A stretch of 64,000 nucleotides of DNA, taken from the NCBI RefSeq assembly GCF_037976825.1, contig NZ_CP150269.1, forward strand, positions 641,001 to 705,000, read 5' to 3'. This document shows, piece after piece, positions 35,274-44,106 of this stretch. The DNA is from Paenibacillus sp. FSL K6-1330 (GTDB lineage Bacteria > Bacillota > Bacilli > Paenibacillales > Paenibacillaceae). The position numbers and the translations under genes are program-made. The notes beneath the pieces were generated by a model. That model had not been told where the DNA came from, did no database searches, and was given only the letters and a program-made list of their open reading frames with translations. Position 1 is the first letter of the stretch; the number at the start of each line of letters is the position of its first letter.

Positions 35274-35379
35274 TAAACGTCGCCGCGACGATCCAAGGGA
35301 TCGCTTGTGGCGAACAATCGTTAGCAAGAGGGAAGGCATGAATGGCAGCTATGGAGGCTGCTGTTCATGCCTTTTTTTT
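35274..35379 (+). terminator. Structured 3' region and terminator
   Basis: AACG/CGTT, CGCC/GGCG and GATCC/GGATC arms are nested at about 35274-35322. The terminator proper, at 35335-35379, pairs GGCATGAA with TTCATGCC and GCAGC with GCTGC and ends in eight T residues. Confidence 0.8.
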
Positions 35380-35529
35380 GTGCCTGGAATGAGCACAAGG
35401 CGCAATATTTCGTTTTTAGGATGCATTTTTTCGTAAATGCCGAAGCCTACCCGAAAAATGAGCCCCTTGAAACGAAATCTGAAACCTTTCGTGCAGAGAA
35501 AGGACGATCTACAATATAAACATAGAGAA

Positions 35530-35543
35530 TGTAAAGGTTTTCA
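35530..35543 (+). promoter_or_regulatory. Degenerate cre-like site before the second sugar ABC operon
   Basis: TGTAAAGGTTTTCA matches the cre consensus at 13 of 14 positions, with GG instead of CG at the centre, as at 20610. Confidence 0.3.
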
Positions 35544-35574
35544 AAATGATAGGATCAACTTGGAGGTCATAACC

Positions 35575-36564
35575 ATGCAAAATCAACTTCATGCCGATGT
35601 TTCCGAAACCGGTGTCGGTCCCGCAATGGAGCCTTCTGTACAGAAGAAGCTTGACAGAAAAAGATGGCTCAGAAAGCTCTATGGCCAACGACATCTTCAA
35701 ATTATGGCGCTGCTCGGCGTTGCGTGGATGATCATCTTTAACTACATTCCGATGTACGGTGTCATCATTGCATTTAAAGAATTCAATATCGTGAAGTCCA
35801 TCGGCGAAGCTCCATGGGTTGGACTTGAGCATTTCAAGGAGTTTTTCTCAGACGAGGACTTTACGAACGTGATGCGGAACACGCTCGGGATCAGCTTGCT
35901 GAAGCTGTTTATCGGATTTCCGCTTCCGATCATTTTTGCACTCTTTCTGAACGAGATCCGGTCCGTTCGCTACAAGAGGACCATTCAGACGATTTCTTAT
36001 CTGCCTCACTTCTTGTCATGGGTCATTCTGGGCGGCATTCTGATGACCTGGCTTGCGGATATCGGGATTATCAACAATCTCTTGTTGGCTCTGCATATTA
36101 TCGATGAGCCGATCACCTACCTGGCCGAACCGAAATACTTCTGGGGAATTATTATCACTTCGGATATATGGAAGGAGCTTGGGTGGTCCGCGATTATCTA
36201 TCTGGCGGCCATTGCCAGCATTTCGCCTGAAATGTACGAGGCGTCGACGATTGATGGCGCAGGTCGGTTTCAGAAGATGTGGTACATCACCCTTCCCAGT
36301 ATCAAATCGACCATATCCATTCTCTTCATTCTTGCGGTTGGTGGTGTGCTGAACTCCAACTTCGATCAGATTTTGGTGCTCCGAAACACGCTGAACGAAA
36401 GCGCGAGCAACGTCATCGATATTTTCGTCTACCACACCGGGATGCAGAACGGACGATACTCCTACGCGCAAGCCGTTGCATTGTTCAAGTCCGTCATTGC
36501 GATTATCCTGCTGTTGATCGCGAACAAGGTGACCAAAAAACTGAACGACACATCACTATTCTAG
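35575..36564 (+). CDS. Sugar ABC permease, LplB type
   Basis: A 329-residue, six-helix permease. NYIPMYGVIIAFKEFN and the EAA loop YEASTIDGAGRFQKMWYITLP mark the LplB family. The ATG at 35575 follows TTGGAGGTC and is preferred over the upstream frame extension to 35437. It is first in the operon permease-permease-lipoprotein, an order different from the system at 11933. Confidence 0.9.
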   Translation: MQNQLHADVSETGVGPAMEPSVQKKLDRKRWLRKLYGQRHLQIMALLGVAWMIIFNYIPMYGVIIAFKEFNIVKSIGEAPWVGLEHFKEFFSDEDFTNVMRNTLGISLLKLFIGFPLPIIFALFLNEIRSVRYKRTIQTISYLPHFLSWVILGGILMTWLADIGIINNLLLALHIIDEPITYLAEPKYFWGIIITSDIWKELGWSAIIYLAAIASISPEMYEASTIDGAGRFQKMWYITLPSIKSTISILFILAVGGVLNSNFDQILVLRNTLNESASNVIDIFVYHTGMQNGRYSYAQAVALFKSVIAIILLLIANKVTKKLNDTSLF

Positions 36565-36595
36565 CGAGACCAGCGAGAAGGGAGACGAATAATCC

Positions 36596-37477
36596 ATGTT
36601 TAAACGCAGAACCAAAGGCGAAGCCTTCTTCGATATATTCAATAATTTCGGCATGCTGATCGTATGTTTTCTGACGATCTACCCGATCTGGTACGTGCTG
36701 GTGAATGCCTTCAACGACGGGCAGGATGCCATGCGCGGAGGGATCTACTGGTGGCCGCGGATGTTCAGCCTCGAAAATTTCAGCGCGGTGTTCCAGAGCT
36801 CTGGCATCATGACGGCGATGGGCATTACCGTAACCAAAACGGTGATCGGCGTGTTCATTCACGTCCTCTTCACCGCCATGGTCGCTTATGCATTTTCGCG
36901 GAAGGGTCTTATTGGCGGTAAAATCTATATTTTGCTGGGAACCGTAACGATGTTTTTCGGCGGCGGACTGATTCCTACTTATCTGTTGATCAAGGATTTG
37001 AATATGCTTGACAGTTTCCTGGTTTACATCATACCAGCCATGTTCAGTTTCTTTGATCTTATTATCTTCATGACCTTCTTCCGAGAAATCCCGGACGGTT
37101 TGGAGGAGGCTGCGAAGATTGACGGGGCTAACGACTGGTCGATCTTCCTCCGGGTCGTGCTGCCGGTATCCATGCCGGTTATCGCGACAATCGCGTTGTT
37201 TCATGGGGTGTTCCAGTGGAATGACTATTTCACCGGCGTCATCTACATCAACAATACGGATCTGCAGCCGATCCAGACGTACCTATATAAGGTCGTCGCA
37301 CAATCCAGCTCCAATCAGATGATGGCTCAGGTTCCGGGCGGCGTTGCCAAGACAGTCACCTCCCAATCGATCAAAATGGCGACCATGGTCGTAACGACGG
37401 CGCCGATCGTATTTGTCTATCCGTTTCTGCAGCGGTACTTCGTCAAAGGAATGATGATCGGCTCCATTAAAGGTTAA
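36596..37477 (+). CDS. Sugar ABC permease, YtcP type
   Basis: A 293-residue, six-helix partner permease. The EAA loop reads LEEAAKIDGANDWSIFLRVVLP, and the C-terminus RYFVKGMMIGSIKG is typical. It follows the LplB-type gene by 31 bases with a GGGAG site. A GC-rich hairpin lies between it and the lipoprotein gene. Confidence 0.9.
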   Translation: MFKRRTKGEAFFDIFNNFGMLIVCFLTIYPIWYVLVNAFNDGQDAMRGGIYWWPRMFSLENFSAVFQSSGIMTAMGITVTKTVIGVFIHVLFTAMVAYAFSRKGLIGGKIYILLGTVTMFFGGGLIPTYLLIKDLNMLDSFLVYIIPAMFSFFDLIIFMTFFREIPDGLEEAAKIDGANDWSIFLRVVLPVSMPVIATIALFHGVFQWNDYFTGVIYINNTDLQPIQTYLYKVVAQSSSNQMMAQVPGGVAKTVTSQSIKMATMVVTTAPIVFVYPFLQRYFVKGMMIGSIKG

Positions 37478-37499
37478 TTCTCGGTCTCTGATCATGCAG

Positions 37500-37525
37500 C
37501 TTTCCTCTCCCGGGGGGAGGGGAAG
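37500..37525 (+). other. Intercistronic hairpin before the lipoprotein gene
   Basis: A pyrimidine-rich CTTTCCTCTCCC arm can pair with a purine-rich GGGAGGGGAAG arm using wobble pairs. No T-run follows, so it may stabilise the downstream lipoprotein mRNA, which is usually needed in excess over permeases. Confidence 0.45.
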
Positions 37526-37605
37526 TTCTTACAGGTAGCTTCTCTTGCCTAATTTGGCGGGAGTTCTATATAATCATATTTTTAAATAAGAAAAGGGGTA
37601 AACAC

Positions 37606-39279
37606 ATGAGCAAGATGCTTAAGCCAAAGAGCCTTCTGTTGTTGATGTTCGCACTGGTCATGGCCTTTACAACAGCATGCTCGTCCGGCGGTGATAATAG
37701 CGGCGCGTCGGAAAAAGAAAAAGAGGAAGAAAAGCCGGCAGAAGAAGTAAAATTGACTCAGGATCAGCCGGGATGGGAAGTCGACACCTCCCCGATTACA
37801 TTTGACTGGTACATCAACTTTGCCTGGTTCCCGAACAAATGGGGCGAGGACATTACTTCTCAATACGTAACCAAAAAGACAGGGGTTAATCTTAATCTGA
37901 TCGTACCTGCGGGGAACGAAGCCGAGAAGATGAATACGATGATCGCTTCCGGTACATTGCCAGATTTTATTACGCTAGGGTGGTATGAAGACGCTGTCAA
38001 AAAGATGATTGAAGGCGATCTGGTCCTGCCGCTGAACGAATTGGCTGATCAATATGATCCGTATTTCTATAAGGTAACGGACCCTGCGAAAGTGTCATGG
38101 TACACCAAGGATGATGGTAACATTTACGGTTATCCGAATGCCTCCTCATCACCGAAGGACTATGAGAAGTTTGGCGACAACATCACATCGAACCAAACCT
38201 TCTTGGTACGCAAAGACATGTATGAGGCACTGGGAAGCCCGAATATGCGCACACCGGAAGGTTTCCTGAAAGCGCTTGAGGACGCCAAGAAAATGTTCCC
38301 GGATGTGAACGGGCAGCCACTCATTCCGTTTGGATTGCATGATTTCCATGAAAAAGGAAACAGCTCTTTGGAGGGTTACCTGCAGAACTTCCTTGCCATT
38401 CCACAGGATAAAGACGGGAAATTGAATGACCGTACAACAGATCCGGAATATGTAAAATGGTTGAAAACCTTGCGTCTTGCTAATGAAAAAGGATTGATGT
38501 CTAAGGATATTTTCGTGGATAAACGTCCGCAGATGGAAGAAAAAATCGCACAGGGACGCTATTTCGCGATGCTGTACCAACGCAGCGATATGGCGAACCA
38601 GCAGAACGCGTTGTATGCAAACGATCCGAATTCCGTCTATATCGCTGTGGATGGGCCGGCTAACACCAATCTGGATCAGCCGACGCTGTCGGGTCCTTCG
38701 ATCTCCGGTTGGACGGTAACCTTGATCTCGAAAAACGTAAAAGACAAAGCGCGTGCCATTCGCTTCCTGGATTACCTGATCTCCGAAGAAGGTCAGCGTG
38801 ATACTTACCTTGGCGAGAAAGGCGTGACATGGGATACGATCGATGGCAAAGACCAATTCCTACCAGAGGTTGCAGAGCTGTTGAACAGCGACCGCGGCGC
38901 ATTCGACAAGAAGTATGGAGCATCCCATACCTTCTGGATGATGATGGATAACAACGTTACGCAGCCTTGGGCGCCTCCGGCCGTGGAACCGTTCAAGCAG
39001 ATGGAAGACTGGACTCGTGGAAAGACCGAGAGCTTCTCACAATTTGATCAACTGGATCCGGATGCAAGCTCCGAGGAAGGCATCATCAACGACAAGGTGT
39101 TGAACGAGTGGGGTAAAATCCTGCCGAAGCTGATCTTTGCCAAAACGGATGCCGAGTTCGATCAGATTTGGAACGATTACCAAGCGAAGCGTGAATCGCT
39201 GGGATTTGCGAAAGTGCAGGAATACAGACAGAAAGAATACGAAGAGAACGTGAAGAAGCTTGAGGAATTCTTGAAGTAA
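37606..39279 (+). CDS. Sugar ABC transporter, extracellular lipoprotein (LipO type)
   Basis: A 557-residue lipoprotein with lipobox FTTA-C (Cys25) and an acidic, Glu/Lys-rich linker. It belongs to the large solute-binding proteins that work with LplB/YtcP permeases. AAAAGGGG precedes the ATG. It binds an unknown glycan outside the cell; the two-component genes that follow probably sense the same system. Confidence 0.88.
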   Translation: MSKMLKPKSLLLLMFALVMAFTTACSSGGDNSGASEKEKEEEKPAEEVKLTQDQPGWEVDTSPITFDWYINFAWFPNKWGEDITSQYVTKKTGVNLNLIVPAGNEAEKMNTMIASGTLPDFITLGWYEDAVKKMIEGDLVLPLNELADQYDPYFYKVTDPAKVSWYTKDDGNIYGYPNASSSPKDYEKFGDNITSNQTFLVRKDMYEALGSPNMRTPEGFLKALEDAKKMFPDVNGQPLIPFGLHDFHEKGNSSLEGYLQNFLAIPQDKDGKLNDRTTDPEYVKWLKTLRLANEKGLMSKDIFVDKRPQMEEKIAQGRYFAMLYQRSDMANQQNALYANDPNSVYIAVDGPANTNLDQPTLSGPSISGWTVTLISKNVKDKARAIRFLDYLISEEGQRDTYLGEKGVTWDTIDGKDQFLPEVAELLNSDRGAFDKKYGASHTFWMMMDNNVTQPWAPPAVEPFKQMEDWTRGKTESFSQFDQLDPDASSEEGIINDKVLNEWGKILPKLIFAKTDAEFDQIWNDYQAKRESLGFAKVQEYRQKEYEENVKKLEEFLK

Positions 39280-39319
39280 GGATGATCCGCTCAGGCGGAT
39301 GAACAAAATGAAGACTCAA

Positions 39320-39360
39320 GGTACCCTATTATCGATTTTGTCGAAATAGGGTGCCTTTTG
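39320..39360 (+). terminator. Terminator-like hairpin after the lipoprotein gene
   Basis: GGTACCCTATT pairs with AATAGGGTGCC (one G-T) and four T residues follow. Partial read-through into the kinase gene is possible. Confidence 0.65.
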
Positions 39361-39461
39361 TCGCATCACGAGCTAATATAGGAGGGTATCCGATCGGCTG
39401 ATGCAGCCTTACCATTCATGGCTCGGCTGCGGTCATACATAGAAAACGGGAAGTGACAGTC

Positions 39462-41387
39462 ATGGTGACACGAATAAGATCGCTTATTCAATCGTTTACT
39501 TATTGGTTTGGCCGCAGGTCGATGCAGAGTCGTTTGGTTGCTGCGTATATCTTGATTTTGCTCATTCCGAGCATTATCGTATCGAACTATTTTTTCAAGC
39601 AGATCCGCGATACCTATATCAGCGATGCGCTCAACCAGAACTCGTTCCTGTTAGAAATTGAGAAGATGAACATGCTGAACCAGATTGAGGCGATTGAGAT
39701 GGCCGCTCAGCTGGCAATTTCGGATGACGGGATCAAGGATTATCTCCGGATCAATGAAGAACCGGAGCCGGCGTGGTTAATCGATTTGGCTTGGGGGCCC
39801 TTCAAGGATATCCAACGGATCCAAACCAACAATCCGAATATCACGCACCTTCGGTTATATACGAATAATTCCAACGTAACGGAAATGTGGCCTATCATTT
39901 TCCAGGAGAAACGGATCGCAAGCGAGCCGTGGTTCCCTAAGATCAAGGATTTGAACGGTGGGGAACTCTGGGTATTCAACTACAGCGATCCCGATATTCT
40001 GCAGCGTTACGCTGCCGATGCCTCCGAGGAGCTGCCGAAGGTGTCCTTGATTCGCCAAGTCCATAGCGGGAGTTACCGTGGCGTGATCCAGGTGGATATG
40101 CTGCTCAAGCACTTTGCTCCGAAGACCTTTGCCGGTATCGTGGATGACAGCTCGCAGATGGCCATTGTCGATCAGGAAGGACAGCTGTTCATGGACAGAA
40201 GCCAATCGTTTATGACCAGTCACGAGGGACTCCGAGATGAGGTGGCGATCCAATTCGCCAATCTGAAGCAGCAGGCGGGTGACTTCGAGGAAACAGTACA
40301 TGCCCGGTTCAGTTTAAACGGCTCCTCGTTCCTGCTGATTGCGACACCGATGGAACGGCTTCATGCCCATGTGCTGAATATCGTTTCACTGGAAGGGGCG
40401 CTGAATAACGTATCCAAAGCCCAGGGGCAGATTATCGCGGCGAATATTGTATTGATTTTTCTGCTGTCGATCATTACGTATTACCTGAATTCCATTATCC
40501 TGAAGAGTTTACGCCGTTTAACGGAGACGATGAAGAGAGTCCGCAAGGGTGAAGTGACTGCGACGATTGCCATCCAGGGCGGCGGCGAGGTGGGAGAGCT
40601 GGCGCATCATTTTAACAAATTGATCCGCACCATCAATGAACTGATTGCCCAGGGTGTACGCAAGCAAGCGGTGACCAAAGAAGCGGAGCTGCGAACGCTG
40701 CACAGCCAGATTGACTCTCATTTCCTATACAATACGCTGGAAAATATAAAGATGCTGGCCGAAATCGAGGGGCAGCGCACAATTTCAGACGCGCTGACCT
40801 CCCTTGGTGGGATGATGCGCTATAATTTCAAATGGTCGGGGGAGTACGTCAAACTGAAGGATGAAATTCGCCATATTCGCAATTATATTGATGTCATGAA
40901 TATCCGGTTTGATGAGCCGATCCGGCTTGAACTTAACATTCCGTCTGAATTCATGGAGCTCGAGGTATTGAAAATGTCGCTGCAGCCCATCGTGGAAAAT
41001 GCCGTCAAGCATGCCTGGCCCGAGTTCCCGGATCAGGAGAAGCGGATCAAGATCGATGCTATTGCCTGGGAAGAGAACCGGATCACGATTAACGTCACGG
41101 ATAACGGCATCGGGATGGAGCCTTATCGGCTGGGCAGGCTGAGCGAGATTCTGCGAACGGCGGACAACGAGGAACTCCCCTCCGTAGATTACGGGCGAGG
41201 TGGAGTGCAGGCTGGAGGAATCGGACTTCGGAATGTGCACCAGCGAATCCGGTTGTTCTACGGGAATGAATATGGAATCGAAGTGAAGAGCGAAGAAGGG
41301 GAGTTCACGCAGGTGACCATGACATTCCCTAAGGTTCTGTTAACAGGAGGAGGCAGTGGACATGAGAAGTCTGATGATCGTGGATGA
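39462..41387 (+). CDS. YesM-type sensor histidine kinase
   Basis: A 641-residue membrane kinase. Helices at about 22-45 and 323-346 flank a large extracellular sensor domain. A HAMP linker follows at about 347-398. The His-kinase box carries His420 in QIDSHFLYNTLENI, and the ATPase domain has NAVKHAW, DNGIGM and GIGLRNVHQRI. GTG at 39453 is an alternative start. Its gene overlaps the response-regulator gene by 26 bases, so they form a pair. It likely controls the sugar operon upstream. Confidence 0.92.
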   Translation: MVTRIRSLIQSFTYWFGRRSMQSRLVAAYILILLIPSIIVSNYFFKQIRDTYISDALNQNSFLLEIEKMNMLNQIEAIEMAAQLAISDDGIKDYLRINEEPEPAWLIDLAWGPFKDIQRIQTNNPNITHLRLYTNNSNVTEMWPIIFQEKRIASEPWFPKIKDLNGGELWVFNYSDPDILQRYAADASEELPKVSLIRQVHSGSYRGVIQVDMLLKHFAPKTFAGIVDDSSQMAIVDQEGQLFMDRSQSFMTSHEGLRDEVAIQFANLKQQAGDFEETVHARFSLNGSSFLLIATPMERLHAHVLNIVSLEGALNNVSKAQGQIIAANIVLIFLLSIITYYLNSIILKSLRRLTETMKRVRKGEVTATIAIQGGGEVGELAHHFNKLIRTINELIAQGVRKQAVTKEAELRTLHSQIDSHFLYNTLENIKMLAEIEGQRTISDALTSLGGMMRYNFKWSGEYVKLKDEIRHIRNYIDVMNIRFDEPIRLELNIPSEFMELEVLKMSLQPIVENAVKHAWPEFPDQEKRIKIDAIAWEENRITINVTDNGIGMEPYRLGRLSEILRTADNEELPSVDYGRGGVQAGGIGLRNVHQRIRLFYGNEYGIEVKSEEGEFTQVTMTFPKVLLTGGGSGHEKSDDRG

Positions 41388-42945
41388 TGAGAAGAATATC
41401 CGGTATGGGCTGAGAACGATGATTGAACGGGAATTCCCGGATCAATACGAGATCCGCTTGGCTGCCCAGGGGCAGGACGCGCTGGATTCCTTCCGCGAAG
41501 AACCGGCTGAGATCGTCATTACAGACATTCGGATGCCGGTCATGGACGGGATACGCCTCATTGAGGCGCTTGCTGGACTGGAAGAAACAACGGGGGTTAA
41601 ACCCGTCGTTCTAATCCTGAGCGGATATGACGATTTTGAATATGCGAAGGCGGCGATCCATTACCAGGTGAAGGAGTACCTGCTTAAGCCGATTCGACGG
41701 GATGAGCTGTTCGCTGCCCTCCGAAAGACAGAAGAAGCCTTGATCCGGCAAGCGGAAGTGCACAACCAGGTGGCGGCCAGTGAAGTATATCTTCAGCAGC
41801 TGCAGACCCATCGGCTGAAGGAGCTGCTGGAGCTGCCCCAAGGGCTGGGGATGGACATGGAGGCTGCCGCGAGCGAAATCGGGTTTGAATCATTCGTGAA
41901 GCCATTCCGGGTAGCGGTGATGAAATACAAGTACGAAGACGGCAATTCCATGAATAAGGATGAGCTGAAGCAATTGATTGATAACATGAGAGCTTCAGTG
42001 GAAGGACGGATCAACGCTTGCTTTCTGGACAGCAAGGGGAGGGTCGTGCTCATCGGTAGTCCGGACGGGCAATTCGAGAAGCTGGCACGGCAGTTTACCG
42101 AGCGGGAGATGGACGGGCTCTTCGTTGGCATTAGCCGGGAAGGCTTCCGGATCGAAGATATCCGCATCTGTTACATTCAGGCGCTGAACGCCTTGAGCTA
42201 CACATTCATCCATCCCAACGTCAAGCTGATGAGCCATGATGATATTCAGGGAGAACTGCGCACGTATCCGGTGCCGGAAGAGAGTATCCGCAAGCTGGGA
42301 AACATGCTCGGCACAGAGCGGGAGCGGGAGATCCAGGCGCTGCTGCTGGATATTTTTCATATCGGAGATATGCCGCATGTGGCCATCGATTATTTGGAGT
42401 TTGTCAGCAAGCGGATCAATGAGCAGGTGCTGGATGAGGTATTCCGTGTGTACGGGGAATCCATGGTGGAAGTGTTGAAGCTGTACCGAAAGGTGGGAAC
42501 GATGGACAATTACCGTCATTTTCACACCTATTTCAGAAATCTGGAGCATTTGCTGCTGCACGTGAATGAATATGTTAAAGGGATTCGTTCCGCCCACAGT
42601 GAGCATTCCGAGATCAAGGCAGCGGTGAGTTACATGGAGGAGAATTATCACAGGCCGCTGAACATGGCGATGGTCAGCAATTATGTGTCTTTGAATTATT
42701 CATATTTCAGTGAAGCGTTTAAGGCCCATACGGGTGAGAACTTTGTGGTATATCTTAAGAAGCTGCGGATTACGAAGGCCAAGGACCTGCTCCAGGATGG
42801 TGCCATGAAGCTTGCTGACATTGGCAAAGCGGTCGGCTTCGAGAACACCAAACAATTCTCGCGCGTATTCAAAGAGCTGGAAGGGATCTCGCCGCATGAA
42901 TATCGGATCAAGGTACAAACGGGTGCGGGATTGCAGCATGAATAG
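41362..42945 (+). CDS. YesN-type response regulator with AraC output domain
   Basis: A 527-residue response regulator. The receiver domain (1-120) starts LMIVDDEKNIRYG and has the phosphoacceptor Asp55 in ITDIRMPVMDG and Lys in LLKPIRRDE. The C-terminal 100 residues form an AraC DNA-binding domain (NYSYFSEAFKAHTGENFV, DIGKAVGFENTKQFSRVFK). The ATG at 41362 follows AGGAGGAGG and lies inside the end of the kinase gene. Confidence 0.92.
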   Translation: MRSLMIVDDEKNIRYGLRTMIEREFPDQYEIRLAAQGQDALDSFREEPAEIVITDIRMPVMDGIRLIEALAGLEETTGVKPVVLILSGYDDFEYAKAAIHYQVKEYLLKPIRRDELFAALRKTEEALIRQAEVHNQVAASEVYLQQLQTHRLKELLELPQGLGMDMEAAASEIGFESFVKPFRVAVMKYKYEDGNSMNKDELKQLIDNMRASVEGRINACFLDSKGRVVLIGSPDGQFEKLARQFTEREMDGLFVGISREGFRIEDIRICYIQALNALSYTFIHPNVKLMSHDDIQGELRTYPVPEESIRKLGNMLGTEREREIQALLLDIFHIGDMPHVAIDYLEFVSKRINEQVLDEVFRVYGESMVEVLKLYRKVGTMDNYRHFHTYFRNLEHLLLHVNEYVKGIRSAHSEHSEIKAAVSYMEENYHRPLNMAMVSNYVSLNYSYFSEAFKAHTGENFVVYLKKLRITKAKDLLQDGAMKLADIGKAVGFENTKQFSRVFKELEGISPHEYRIKVQTGAGLQHE

Positions 42946-42966
42946 TCCGGCTAACGTTTTGGCATG

Positions 42967-43007
42967 GTCCCGCCGCATATCTTGAATTGGCGGGATCGAT
43001 TTTTTTT
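42967..43007 (+). terminator. Terminator after the two-component pair
   Basis: TCCCGCC pairs with GGCGGGA and eight T residues follow. Confidence 0.85.
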
Positions 43008-43077
43008 GCGCTGGCGACGATAGATCGCATCTCGTTTTATCCTTAATATGGTAAAATAGAAAAGTCGGAGGTGCGTT

Positions 43078-43632
43078 ATGTCGAATGCAGCGAAATGGAT
43101 CTGGGTATGGATTGTTGCATTGGTGCTGGTATGCACCGTGTTTCTGATTGAACATCAGAAGAAGATCGAACAGGGGACACAAATGACCTTGCAAAGCATA
43201 TTGGGCACATCTCTATTTCAAATATGGAGTCATTACACCGACATTCTGGAGTTGAAGTCCATGCCCCTTCATGAAGCGCGCCTTGCAGAAGTACGGCTGA
43301 AGCTGGCAGCTATCGAGGCGTATTCCAAGACAGCGGATGAAGCCGTCCGTTCTCAGCTGCTTAACCCCATCGCTGCAAAGTTCCTGGCTCTGTCTGACAG
43401 CATAAGGGAGAGTTATGTGGAGAACGGGCGCTTTTCGGACGAAGATATCGAGAAATACGCGATTATTATGCGGGATTCGGAAGCATTGATTCCTCTGATG
43501 TACAAGGTCTATTACGTTTCGGAATCGGTTGAGGGGGGCGAAGTCAACCTGGACATCTCCGATTACGGCGAATTGGTAGCGCTTAACAACCGGTTAAAGC
43601 AGGATCTGGATGGTTTTACTACGAAGAAGTAA
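43078..43632 (+). CDS. Unknown protein with one N-terminal membrane helix
   Basis: A 184-residue protein. Residues 5-25 form a membrane helix (WIWVWIVALVLVCTVFLI) and the rest is soluble, helical and acidic, probably outside the cell. No family is recognised. A GTCGGAGGTG site precedes the ATG. It is followed by a bidirectional terminator shared with the minus-strand small gene. Confidence 0.65.
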   Translation: MSNAAKWIWVWIVALVLVCTVFLIEHQKKIEQGTQMTLQSILGTSLFQIWSHYTDILELKSMPLHEARLAEVRLKLAAIEAYSKTADEAVRSQLLNPIAAKFLALSDSIRESYVENGRFSDEDIEKYAIIMRDSEALIPLMYKVYYVSESVEGGEVNLDISDYGELVALNNRLKQDLDGFTTKK

Positions 43633-43672
43633 TTTAGTGAATCCAAGGACCCAGAGAAGAACGATAGGATGA

Positions 43673-43740
43673 TAGAAAAAAAGACACCGGATCGGCTTTC
43701 CTGGGACATACCTGGAATTCGCGATCGGGTGTCTTTTCTA
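43673..43740. terminator. Bidirectional terminator
   Basis: AAAAGACACC and GGTGTCTTTT pair, with an inner GATCG/CGATC stem; A-runs and T-runs on both sides let it end transcripts from either strand. Confidence 0.8.
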
Positions 43741-43769
43741 TATGCAGGATTATGTAATCCCCATGTTAT

Positions 43770-43922
43770 TTATTGAGCTGCAGTCTCTAATGTGGACAGC
43801 GTCATTTCCATTTTGCGGGTAATTTCTTTCTGCCATTTCACATCTCCAAGCTGGATCGCAAGGTTCAGCAGGTCCAAATAATCATCGATTTGCAGAGAAC
43901 AGCGGCGGGAAGTCGTCTTCAT
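43770..43922 (-). CDS. 50-residue protein under Fur-box control
   Basis: The frame reads MKTTSRRCSLQIDDYLDLLN, then LAIQLGDVKWQKEITRKM and a short tail. The core is helical and resembles small IDEAL-like peptides, but I do not recognise a named family. AAAGGAGAG lies about 17 bases before the ATG. A perfect-looking promoter (44046-44074) and a Fur box (44012-44031) precede it, and a bidirectional terminator follows, so it is a monocistronic, probably iron-repressed unit. By analogy with Bacillus FbpA-C it could help an iron-sparing response; that is inference. Confidence 0.65.
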   Translation of the reverse strand: MKTTSRRCSLQIDDYLDLLNLAIQLGDVKWQKEITRKMEMTLSTLETAAQ

Positions 43923-44011
43923 AAGTCAATCGGCTCTCCTTTATATATAAACTCTCCAAGCGAAGCGTGTAGGAGCTCAAACGTCCATTCTCAACACATT
44001 CTCACTTGTCC

Positions 44012-44031
44012 GGTAATGATAATCATTATCA
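44012..44031 (-). promoter_or_regulatory. Fur box
   Basis: The site contains the perfect 7-1-7 core TGATAATCATTATCA (44017-44031), and 44012-44030 match the classical 19-base Fur box at 18 of 19 positions. It begins a few bases after the predicted transcription start of the minus-strand promoter, a position suited to repression. Confidence 0.8.
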
Positions 44032-44045
44032 TATGGCTAATTCTC

Positions 44046-44074
44046 ATTATAAAGAGTTCCCGCACAGGTTGCAA
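44046..44074 (-). promoter_or_regulatory. Strong SigA promoter of the 50-residue gene
   Basis: On the minus strand TTGCAA (44069-44074) and TATAAT (44046-44051) are spaced by exactly 17 bases. Confidence 0.75.
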
Positions 44075-44106
44075 GTCACTTTCTTAGATTTTTGCGTAAA
44101 AATGAA

